Origin: Bacteroidales bacterium
Lineage (GTDB): Bacteria > Bacteroidota > Bacteroidia > Bacteroidales > GCA-2711565
DNA: 64,000 bases
Direction: 5' to 3'
NCBI GenBank assembly: GCA_028280405.1
Contig: JANQLW010000054.1
Location: 1-64,000, forward strand
Each line of letters starts with the position of its first letter. The stretch's first letter is position 1. Below are positions 9,696-16,852 of the stretch, in pieces. Both the position numbers and the translations under genes were made by a program. Under the pieces are notes generated by a model. It saw nothing but the letters and a program-made list of their open reading frames with translations, made no database searches and was not told the DNA's origin.

Positions 9696-12600
9696 TTAAA
9701 AGGTTATCTCTAATCCCATACTTATTACCCTTAAAGGTGGAAGCGATATTGAACTTTGCGTCTCAGGGTCTAATCCGGTATAATTGGTGATCGTAAATAA
9801 GTTTTGGCCTTGTATGTAAACCCTAAGATGATTTATAGATTTGATTTTCATGTTTTTACCAGATAATCGGTAGGACAACGAAAGATTGCTCAAACGTATA
9901 AAGGAAGCATCACTGATAGAGGCATCACTATTCGAGAAATAAGCATAATTAGTCCAATTCTGAAAAGATTGAGAAAATTTTTGGTTTTTACTTTTATCTC
10001 CGGGTTTTTGCCAGCGATCCATAACCAGCGTTGGTTGGTTGGTTCTCCTGCCCGGAGGGCTAGGAAAGGAAACTAAATAATTAAAGCCTGTCTGCTTTAC
10101 AAACTGAAAAAGAAAATCCAGTTCAAAACCTTTATAGCGTATACTGTTTTGAATACCACCATAATAATCTCTGGCAACCTCTTTGACTAACTGTTTATCC
10201 CCTCCATTATTTTCGAATGAAATTATTCCGTTTTCGTTTACGTCTTCCACAGTATGCACACCGGTTTCAGGATCAACCCCTGTATAAACAAGTGTATTTC
10301 GAACAAACAAAGACTTACCGACTTCATTTGTGAAAGCAAAGGGGGAATCTTCAATATTTGGATATGCAATCAGTTCGTTTCGAGGGACAGACAGATTAAA
10401 GTTTGTATTCCATTCAAAATCAGTAGTTTTTATGTTAGTGGTATGTAGTTCAATTTCCCAACCCCGGTTTTCGACTGTTGCTGGCCAATTGAATTGCACT
10501 GTTGTTTTACCTGTTATAGATGGCAATGGAAGTCCTATTAACTGATTTGAAGATCGATTTTGGTACCAGCTAATCTCCATTTGAATCCGATCCTCGAAAA
10601 AGCCAAGGTCCAAACTAACTTCCAGCTTTTTAACTGTTTCCCATGAATAATCGGGGTTAGCAAAGCGGGAGGGTACCAGCCCATTTCCTCCAAGATATTG
10701 ATAAAAGGATGAAGAGTAAGAACTTAAAAAACCATAATTTCCAATTTGATCACTTCCGGTAGTACCATAACTTGCCTTTAGCTTGCCAAAACTAATAAAG
10801 GATAAATGGTTCTTTATAAAATCTTCGTTTGAAAAAGTCCAGGCCATACCAATCGCACCGAAACTCCCGAACTGTCTGCCTGGGCCAAATCGGCTGGAAC
10901 CATCTCTTCGTGCTGTAAGGTTAAGAATATATTTATTATGATAGTTATAATTTATTCTACCGAAAATAGCATAATATCTGTATCTTGCATCGTCTACTAA
11001 AATTGTGGAAATTCTTGATGCTGCCTGAATACTTCTAAGCAATGCATCACTCGTAATCCCTGATGCACTTAATGATTGAAATTCCTGAGTATCCTCTTGA
11101 AAAGTTGCACCCACAAGGGCACTTAATTGGCCATTAAAAAGCTTTTTTCTGAATTCTATTTGCGGTTCTATAATCCAGGTACTGCTCCTAGAATCAGAGA
11201 AAATAGATCGGGTTTCTGTCGTATTATATCTTGGGTTATAGGAACTCAAAGGGGATGTCTCAAATTCATCAGATAGATAAAGGGTATATCCAAAGTTAGA
11301 TTTAATGCTTAGTTCCGGTATTATTTGATATTTTAGGGTTGTATTTGCAATAAGATTATTAATCTTGGATTCATAGATTTTTCCAAGAACCGAAGCAATA
11401 GGGTTAATAAATGTATCATCCTCCCAATTAAAATTCCCTTCATCATCATACAAAGCTGGGGCATTAGGTTGCAATGTGACAGCAGTTCTTGTTAAATCTT
11501 CTGTAGGCAAGCCATTGTTAATTAATGAATAGTTTGCACTAAATGAAATACCAAATTTTTGGTTTCTTGAAGTATGATTAATGGAAATCCTGCCCGAAAC
11601 TCTTTTAAAATCAAAACTTTCCGGATATACTGTTCCTTCACGATAAAAACCACCTCCAATGGAAAATTGAGTATTCTCATTGCCGCCATTTATTGATAAT
11701 TGAAGGTCTGTTCTTTCTGATGTTCCCCCAATAAGTTCTTTTTGCCAATCAGTATATCGATTCTCATCCCAGGTACCATTAATATCATAGTCAAAAGTAC
11801 GTGGTGTAGCATTATCATTACTGAAAGCTTCTCTTCTCATTTCCAGGTATTGCTCTGTATTAAGTAAATCCATCATGTAGGCAACTTTACCAAAGCCCTG
11901 TTTCAAATTAACATTGACTTGTGTTTTACCTATCTTGCCTCTTTTTGTAGTAATTAAAACCACTCCATTGGCACCTCTGGATCCGTATATGGCAGTAGCA
12001 TCCGCATCTTTCAAGATTTCAATACTCTCAATATCTGAAGGGTTAATTGAGTTTAAAGCACTATTATGTGCTCCTCCTAAAATGCCTAAATAGTTTCCTC
12101 TAACGGATAATGAATTAGAGGAGTAAGGGACACCATCAATAATGTAAAGTGGTGCATTTCCATCTCTTCTTAAACTATTCTGCCCTCTTATACGCAGGTT
12201 TATACCACTTCCGGGCAAACCACTGGTTTGCTGAATTTCAACTCCTGCCATTCTTCCTTGTAAGGCTTGTAAAGGATTTGTAATAGATTGTTTTTCAATT
12301 TGTTTGGCATCTATTCTGGATATATTTCCGGTTTTTTCTCTTTCTTTTACCGTATAATACCCTGCATTAATGGTCACTCCCTCCAGCTCCGTAGCAGCCT
12401 GTTCCAACGTAACATTAATCGTGGTTTTGTTGCCCACTACAATTTCCTGTTTGGCAAAACCAATATAAGAAAATACCAATACAGTTTTTGAATCAGGAAC
12501 TGTAATTGAATACTCGCCATCTATATTAGTGGTTATTCCTTTAAAAGTTCCCTTTATCATTACAGTAGCATTAGGCAAGGGTTTACCATCTGAGTCAGTT

Positions 12601-13028
12601 ACTTTACCGGTTATGGTAATGGGCTGCGGTTCCTCTGTGAGGGGGACGGATTTTACCACAATGGTATTATCTACAATGGCATAGGTGATGTCCAGCTCCT
12701 TGAAACACTCTTCCAGTACTTCTTCAATGGAGGCGTTTTTTACTTCTACACTTACCCTGGTTTTTTGATCAAGCCAGGCATCGTTATACAAAAAGTTATA
12801 ACCGCTTTGCTTCCGTATTTCCTGGAATATTTTTTGTAAAGTGACATTTTTTGCTGAAAGGGTAATTTGTTGGGAATACCCCGCGGCACTTGCCTGCAAG
12901 CAGGCAACAATGAGTAAAACAATGGTAAGTTTCATAATTCGTCCTGTTTTGATGTAACACGATCTTCCGCCCGAAGAGAGGAATCCCGTAAACATCCTGG
13001 ATGTTGTACGTTCTTTTTGTTTTTTCAT
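9696..13028 (-). CDS. SusC/RagA family TonB-dependent transducer with STN domain
   Basis: Outer-membrane barrel that imports a nutrient using TonB energy. A signal peptide (MKLTIVLLIVACLQASAAGYS) is preceded by the basic extension often seen in this family. An STN domain follows (about residues 65-135: ITLSAKNVTLQKIFQEIRKQSGYNFLY), which signals to FecR. Next come a carboxypeptidase-like beta-sandwich (ITGKVTDSDGKPLPNATVMIKG), the plug (IEILKDADATAIYGSRGANGVVLITTKRG) and the 22-strand barrel ending in an aromatic residue (GLEITF). I place the start at MKKQKERTT (13028); the track starts eight residues earlier at 13052. The operon order fecR-susC-susD and the STN domain mean it is probably induced by its own substrate through the adjacent sigma/anti-sigma pair. 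Confidence 0.95.
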   Translation of the reverse strand: MKKQKERTTSRMFTGFLSSGGRSCYIKTGRIMKLTIVLLIVACLQASAAGYSQQITLSAKNVTLQKIFQEIRKQSGYNFLYNDAWLDQKTRVSVEVKNASIEEVLEECFKELDITYAIVDNTIVVKSVPLTEEPQPITITGKVTDSDGKPLPNATVMIKGTFKGITTNIDGEYSITVPDSKTVLVFSYIGFAKQEIVVGNKTTINVTLEQAATELEGVTINAGYYTVKEREKTGNISRIDAKQIEKQSITNPLQALQGRMAGVEIQQTSGLPGSGINLRIRGQNSLRRDGNAPLYIIDGVPYSSNSLSVRGNYLGILGGAHNSALNSINPSDIESIEILKDADATAIYGSRGANGVVLITTKRGKIGKTQVNVNLKQGFGKVAYMMDLLNTEQYLEMRREAFSNDNATPRTFDYDINGTWDENRYTDWQKELIGGTSERTDLQLSINGGNENTQFSIGGGFYREGTVYPESFDFKRVSGRISINHTSRNQKFGISFSANYSLINNGLPTEDLTRTAVTLQPNAPALYDDEGNFNWEDDTFINPIASVLGKIYESKINNLIANTTLKYQIIPELSIKSNFGYTLYLSDEFETSPLSSYNPRYNTTETRSIFSDSRSSTWIIEPQIEFRKKLFNGQLSALVGATFQEDTQEFQSLSASGITSDALLRSIQAASRISTILVDDARYRYYAIFGRINYNYHNKYILNLTARRDGSSRFGPGRQFGSFGAIGMAWTFSNEDFIKNHLSFISFGKLKASYGTTGSDQIGNYGFLSSYSSSFYQYLGGNGLVPSRFANPDYSWETVKKLEVSLDLGFFEDRIQMEISWYQNRSSNQLIGLPLPSITGKTTVQFNWPATVENRGWEIELHTTNIKTTDFEWNTNFNLSVPRNELIAYPNIEDSPFAFTNEVGKSLFVRNTLVYTGVDPETGVHTVEDVNENGIISFENNGGDKQLVKEVARDYYGGIQNSIRYKGFELDFLFQFVKQTGFNYLVSFPSPPGRRTNQPTLVMDRWQKPGDKSKNQKFSQSFQNWTNYAYFSNSDASISDASFIRLSNLSLSYRLSGKNMKIKSINHLRVYIQGQNLFTITNYTGLDPETQSSISLPPLRVISMGLEITF

Positions 13029-13155
13029 ACCTTTGTATGGGTTAAGGTTCATAAATAAAGTGATGTTTCGATAGTTTCTTTATTTGCTTAACCTAAACAG
13101 TACGGGTTTCCCGGACTGATGCCGGATTCCGATGGTGGTCGGAGTCCGGTTTTTT
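13003..13155 (+). ncRNA. Candidate antisense RNA over the susC leader
   Basis: Both flanking genes run on the minus strand, yet on the plus strand there is a promoter-like GTTG (13003-13006)-N21-TACCTTTG (13028-13035). About 90 bp further lies a classical intrinsic terminator: CCGGATTCCGA / TCGGAGTCCGG at 13122-13149, a 6-nt loop and six T. A transcript of about 110 nt would be antisense to the susC 5' leader. Antisense RNAs at susCD-type loci are known in Bacteroides. This one is inferred from signals only; the hairpin might instead act in the susC leader itself. Confidence 0.4.
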
Positions 13156-13223
13156 GTGGTTAAGACTTTTTTATTGATTATTGATTATTTTTTATTGATA
13201 ATTGCTTTCCTCCTTTCTGTTAG

Positions 13224-13287
13224 TTTGTTGCTGGTTGCTGGTTACTGGTTCTGAACTAGCAACCAGCAACCAGTAACCAGCAACAAA
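13224..13287. repeat. Inverted AACCAGC/AACCAGT heptad-repeat hairpin after fecR
   Basis: The left half is built of GCTGGTT and ACTGGTT heptads. The right half is made of their complements AACCAGC and AACCAGT, with an 8-nt centre (ctgaacta). The long hairpin ends two bases from the fecR stop codon. Copies of the same heptads sit at about 14925-14957, where they form the 3' end of the sigma gene. Confidence 0.7.
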
Positions 13288-13288
13288 T

Positions 13289-14572
13289 TTATTTCTCTTT
13301 AATAATTACTTTTCGGCCTTCAATTGTAAACTCTACTCCGCTCAATTCAAACATTTTTAGCACATTTGAGGCATTTACATTCCGGCTAATGATCCCGGAT
13401 AAACGGATGTCGGGTTTACCACCTTCATAAACGATTTCCACATCGTACCAGCGTGCAATTTTTTTCATAATGGATCCAATATCCTCACTGTCAAACTTAA
13501 ATAATCCATGCTTCCAGGCCAGGGTTTTCGTAGTATCTGCTTTTGTCACGCTGAGCTTACCTTGTGTATCAATGATCGCTCGTTGGCCGGGAATTAAAGA
13601 CTGAGGGAGTGAGGGACTGAGAGACGAAGAGACCTGTACGCTTCCTTCCAACAGTGTGGTTTTGATGATCGCTTCGTCATCATAGGCATTAATATTGAAA
13701 TGAGTACCAAGTACTTTTATTTCTGCCTTTTTATTCACGTTAACGATAAAAGGCATTGCATCATTTTTTGCTACTTCGAAGTAGGCTTCTCCTGTAATTT
13801 TTACCCTGCGTTCCTTTCCTGTAAAAGCAGGAGGGAAGATGATAGATGAGGCGGCATTGAGCCATACGCCGGTTCCATCCGGAAGCCTAAGCTGATATTG
13901 CCCACCACGGGGTGTCCTTAAGGTATTCGTTTGATCCCGATAGTTATTGGGACGAAATTCCCCCTTCTTAAGGGGGTTAGGGGGATTTGAATTAATGTCT
14001 TGAGTTAATGAAATCGAATCACTATATAATAGTTCCCCGTTATCCAATTTAATGATTTTTGTATTTCCTTGTTGCGCAAGCTTTCCGTTTTGGACACTGT
14101 CCAATAGGATGTTCGAGCCGTCAGCCAGGGTGAGGATGGCTTTGTTCCCGCCGGGGCTAATATCATGATGAACATGGTTTTTGAGGGTACCGGCAAGTTC
14201 AGGAAGCTGCTTTTCGCGGATCAGCCAGAACAGGCTGCCTGCGATAGCAAAGATCAGAATGGCTGCGGCAACTTTAGCCCACGAAGAGAAGAAGGAAGTC
14301 CGGCGACGATTTTGCCGTGATGAAGTTTCTGAAAGCCAGGTATTGGTTTCATAGATCAGGCGGTTCATTTTATGATCCCAGGTAGCATCCTCAAGTGAAA
14401 ATTGTGCTGCACGGGCTTCTTCCCAAAGTGAACGGAGTTCGTCCGATAAACCATGTTGTTCCGTTGCTTCCAATAAAGTCCAGAATTCCCTGAGCTCATC
14501 CTTTGTGATCCGACCCTCTGTGTAGCTTTTAAATAATTGCCTGAAACGTGTGCTGCTATTTTTCATTTTCAT
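13289..14572 (-). CDS. FecR-family anti-sigma factor
   Basis: Inner-membrane signal relay between the STN domain of the SusC transducer and the ECF sigma factor. The N-terminal cytoplasmic region of about 95 residues precedes one membrane helix (about 97-118, WAKVAAAILIFAIAGSLFWLI). The periplasmic FecR domain includes TLRTPRGGQYQLRLPDGTGVWLNAASS and GEAYFEVAKNDAMPFIV, and the C-terminal DUF4974-like part includes FKFDSEDIGSIMKKIARWYDVEIVYEG. Two stretches look foreign: residues about 194-215 (NPPNPLKKGEFRPNNYRDQ) and about 313-325 (SLSPSLPQS). Both are translations of palindromic or simple repeats that normally lie between genes. The frame is preserved, so the protein is probably still functional. 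It lies between the sigma gene and susC on the same strand. Confidence 0.95.
   Translation of the reverse strand: MKMKNSSTRFRQLFKSYTEGRITKDELREFWTLLEATEQHGLSDELRSLWEEARAAQFSLEDATWDHKMNRLIYETNTWLSETSSRQNRRRTSFFSSWAKVAAAILIFAIAGSLFWLIREKQLPELAGTLKNHVHHDISPGGNKAILTLADGSNILLDSVQNGKLAQQGNTKIIKLDNGELLYSDSISLTQDINSNPPNPLKKGEFRPNNYRDQTNTLRTPRGGQYQLRLPDGTGVWLNAASSIIFPPAFTGKERRVKITGEAYFEVAKNDAMPFIVNVNKKAEIKVLGTHFNINAYDDEAIIKTTLLEGSVQVSSSLSPSLPQSLIPGQRAIIDTQGKLSVTKADTTKTLAWKHGLFKFDSEDIGSIMKKIARWYDVEIVYEGGKPDIRLSGIISRNVNASNVLKMFELSGVEFTIEGRKVIIKEK
13934..13986. repeat. Palindromic repeats embedded in the fecR reading frame
   Basis: Two adjacent palindromes lie inside the coding sequence. One is CCCCCTT / AAGGGGG around a short centre (13960-13976), followed by a GGGGGA tract. 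The other is a TCCCGATAGTTATTGGGA element at about 13935-13952. Both types are common intergenic repeats in Bacteroidota, and here they are translated as part of FecR without breaking the frame. Confidence 0.6.
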
Positions 14573-14894
14573 CGTTTTATGTGCATCTATTTAAAGAGAC
14601 GTAAAGAAAAAGGGGGAGTACTAATGGGAGGGGAAAAAAGATTGAGCGATTGAACGATTGAAGATTTTAAATGTCCGATTTATGGAAGATGTTTTGCAGA
14701 CCTGCCTTGCCGCAGGCAGGGAAAAACGCAAACCTGCCCGCAGCAGTTAACGTGTATCCACATCTTTACAAAGTATTAAAAATGAATGGCAAATACTGAA
14801 TGAATTAGGGAAGCAATCCTATTATTTCTATGAATGCCTAAAATATTAATACTTAGAGGCCTTGAATGAAGAAAGGATTGCTTCCCTAGGGCCT
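14573..14894. other. 322-bp gap between the sigma gene and fecR, filled with small repeats
   Basis: No gene is seen. From the fecR side it holds three GATTGA-type octads (about 14642-14665), a CCTGCC / GGCAGG hairpin (14701-14720) with a nearby partial copy, and the perfect 14-bp inverted repeat at 14807-14887 next to the sigma stop codon. Sigma and fecR are co-directional, so fecR is either transcribed through these structures or has its own promoter here; I could not identify one with confidence. Confidence 0.65.
14807..14887. repeat. 81-nt stem-loop with perfect 14-bp arms and a 53-nt loop
   Basis: AGGGAAGCAATCCT and AGGATTGCTTCCCT are perfect complements separated by 53 AT-rich nucleotides. 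The element starts 7 nt beyond the sigma-factor stop codon (minus strand). Arm pattern, loop length and placement match the element at 6191-6271, although the loops are unrelated. Confidence 0.65.
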
Positions 14895-15521
14895 TTATGC
14901 CGTAAAGTGACAGAAGCTAAACCAGCATCTAGCAACCAGTAACCAGTAACCAGCAAACAACATTTCCATATTTATAAACCGGCGGATAAAGGCGAGGGAA
15001 GCCGAAAGATGATTTCGTACTGTATTGCGGGATAACTGAAGGCGTTGGGCGATTTCTTCGTAACTCAGGCCTTCTTCGCGGCTAAGCCGGAAAACCTGTT
15101 GACGTTGGGGTGATAAGCGGCTGATGGCCGATTTTATTTTCTTTTTCATATCCTGCCGGAGGATGTGCTCGTCGGGGGATTTATCAGAAATAAGCCCCAG
15201 GGCGGTTTCTATTTCCTCTTGCATCTCCGGCTTGTTTTGTACACTACGCAAAAAATCCAGCGCTTTATAATAGGCAACTTTAAACAGGAAAGCCTCAAAG
15301 TTTTTTATTTCCAAAGCAATGTTCCGGGCTGTCCATATTTTCAAAAAAACATCCAATACAATCTCTTCCGCATTTTCTCTTGAACGGGTAATTTTATACA
15401 GGTAAGTAAACAATTGGTTTCTGTATCGTTTAAACAAGGTGTTAAACGCATCTTCATTTCCTTCGGCCAGTTGTATGAGCAACTTTTGTTCGTCAGCATG
15501 AAAATGATTGGATGTGGTCAT
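14895..15521 (-). CDS. ECF RNA polymerase sigma-70 factor
   Basis: Directs RNA polymerase to the susCD-type operon when released by FecR. Sigma region 2 is seen in DAFNTLFKRYRNQLFTYLYK and AEEIVLDVFLKIW. Region 4 is a helix-turn-helix: LSPQRQQVFRLSREEGLSYEEIAQRLQLSRNTVRNHL. I choose MTTSNHFHADEQ (15521) because the 35 residues upstream in the track ORF do not look like a sigma N-terminus. The last roughly 20 residues (GYWLLVARCW and onward) are encoded by AACCAGT-type heptad repeats, so the natural end was probably near FIRRFINMEM. That hydrophobic tail is odd for a sigma factor. It heads the locus sigma-fecR-susC-susD-thioredoxin. Confidence 0.93.
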   Translation of the reverse strand: MTTSNHFHADEQKLLIQLAEGNEDAFNTLFKRYRNQLFTYLYKITRSRENAEEIVLDVFLKIWTARNIALEIKNFEAFLFKVAYYKALDFLRSVQNKPEMQEEIETALGLISDKSPDEHILRQDMKKKIKSAISRLSPQRQQVFRLSREEGLSYEEIAQRLQLSRNTVRNHLSASLAFIRRFINMEMLFAGYWLLVARCWFSFCHFTA

Positions 15522-15659
15522 AAGCCAAATGTTCTCATTAGATCTAGATCTGCCGTAAAGATAAGACTTCTGAAAAAATGAAACATGCTTTCCTGTAATG
15601 GAATGAAAATTAGCGTTTAAGACCATAAAGGATGGGATAATGAATACATAGGGACCCGG

Positions 15660-15748
15660 TCATTGAGCGCAGCGAAGCAAAGTCGAAATGCCCTTCGACA
15701 GGCTCAGGGATCCTTTTGGATGGTGCGTCGAGCGGAGAGAGACGTACC
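15660..15748. repeat. Intergenic palindromic repeats between sigma and tsaD
   Basis: GTCGAA / TTCGAC (15682-15699, 6-nt loop) lies within a GAGCGCAGCGAAG-type context. GGTGCGTC / GACGTACC (15722-15748) forms a second imperfect hairpin. These are small GC-rich repeats of the type dispersed in Bacteroidota genomes; the second lies immediately after the tsaD stop on the minus strand and may help termination. Confidence 0.5.
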
Positions 15749-15754
15749 AGCTTT

Positions 15755-16774
15755 TTATTTCGAAGTAGATCGCGCGTAAGGAGTCACTTTTTGATCTGTA
15801 AATTCTTTCTTTATATATTTTAATTGTCCTGTAATTGCTATCATTGCCGCATTATCAGTCGTATATTCAAATTTCGGAATAAAAACTTTCCAGCCATGTG
15901 ATCCCTCCATAGACATTAATGTTTCTCTAAGCTCTGAGTTTGCTGAAACACCGCCGGCCACTGCAACAGTCTTAATTCCGGTTTCTTCAGACGCCTTAAT
16001 TAACTTCCGCATTAATTCCTGGATGATCGTTCGTTGAATAGATGCGCATAAGTCGTTAACATTTTTTTCAATGAATTGTTTATCTTGTTTTAAATGATCT
16101 CTGATTAAATACAGAAACGAGGTTTTTAATCCACTGAAACTATAATTTAAGCCCGGAATTTTAGGTCTTGGAAATTTAAAGGCATTTGGATTTCCAAGTT
16201 TTGAATTCTTGTCGATGAGAGGCCCTCCGGGATAGGGTAGGCCTAATATTTTAGCTGCTTTATCAAAAGCTTCTCCGGCCGCATCATCTATTGTATTGCC
16301 TATTATTTCCATATCAAAATGATCTTTTACCAAAACAATTTGAGTATGTCCGCCTGAAACTGTTAAACAAAGGAACGGAAAATCCGGTACTTGGTCACCG
16401 GATTCGTCTTGTATGAAGTGAGCTAAAATATGAGCTTGCATATGGTCAACTTCAATAAGTGGAATATCTAATCCCAGAGCAAATGTTTTTGCAAATGAAG
16501 TTCCTACCAATAAAGAACCTAATAAGCCCGGCCCTCTTGTAAAAGCAATAGCATGAAGCTGATTTTTATTTATATTTGCTTTACGTAGCGCACTCTCAAT
16601 TACTGGGATGATATTTTGCTGATGTGCCCGGGATGCCAATTCCGGAACAACTCCTCCGTAATCTTTGTGAACTGATTGGTTTGCAATTATATTGGAAAGT
16701 ACTTTTGTTCCTTGAATTACCGCAGCTGATGTGTCGTCACAACTTGATTCTATCCCCAGTATGTATGAGCTCAT
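15755..16774 (-). CDS. tsaD: tRNA N6-adenosine threonylcarbamoyltransferase
   Basis: Catalytic subunit that transfers the threonylcarbamoyl group to A37 of tRNAs reading ANN codons, acting in the cytoplasm with TsaB and TsaE. The ASKHA-fold opening ILGIESSCDDTSAAVI, the metal-binding pair in HMQAHILAH (His111, His115), SGGHTQIV, the GEAFDKAAKILGLPYPGGP segment and the C-terminal AGGVSANSELR and DNAAMIA motifs are all present. The length of 339 residues is standard. It is divergent from the TamB-like gene, with 78 bp between the starts that must hold both promoters. Confidence 0.98.
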   Translation of the reverse strand: MSSYILGIESSCDDTSAAVIQGTKVLSNIIANQSVHKDYGGVVPELASRAHQQNIIPVIESALRKANINKNQLHAIAFTRGPGLLGSLLVGTSFAKTFALGLDIPLIEVDHMQAHILAHFIQDESGDQVPDFPFLCLTVSGGHTQIVLVKDHFDMEIIGNTIDDAAGEAFDKAAKILGLPYPGGPLIDKNSKLGNPNAFKFPRPKIPGLNYSFSGLKTSFLYLIRDHLKQDKQFIEKNVNDLCASIQRTIIQELMRKLIKASEETGIKTVAVAGGVSANSELRETLMSMEGSHGWKVFIPKFEYTTDNAAMIAITGQLKYIKKEFTDQKVTPYARSTSK

Positions 16775-16852
16775 ATTCGTAAGTATGATTGGTTAACAAA
16801 ATAAAAAAGCAAAGTTATCAAAAAAAGATTAGTTCACATAGTAGTTTATCTG

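Noticed and set aside
13224-13287. CRISPR-like repeat because of repeated AACCAGC units
   Set aside because: The units are tandem heptads without spacers and form an inverted repeat; no cas genes are nearby.
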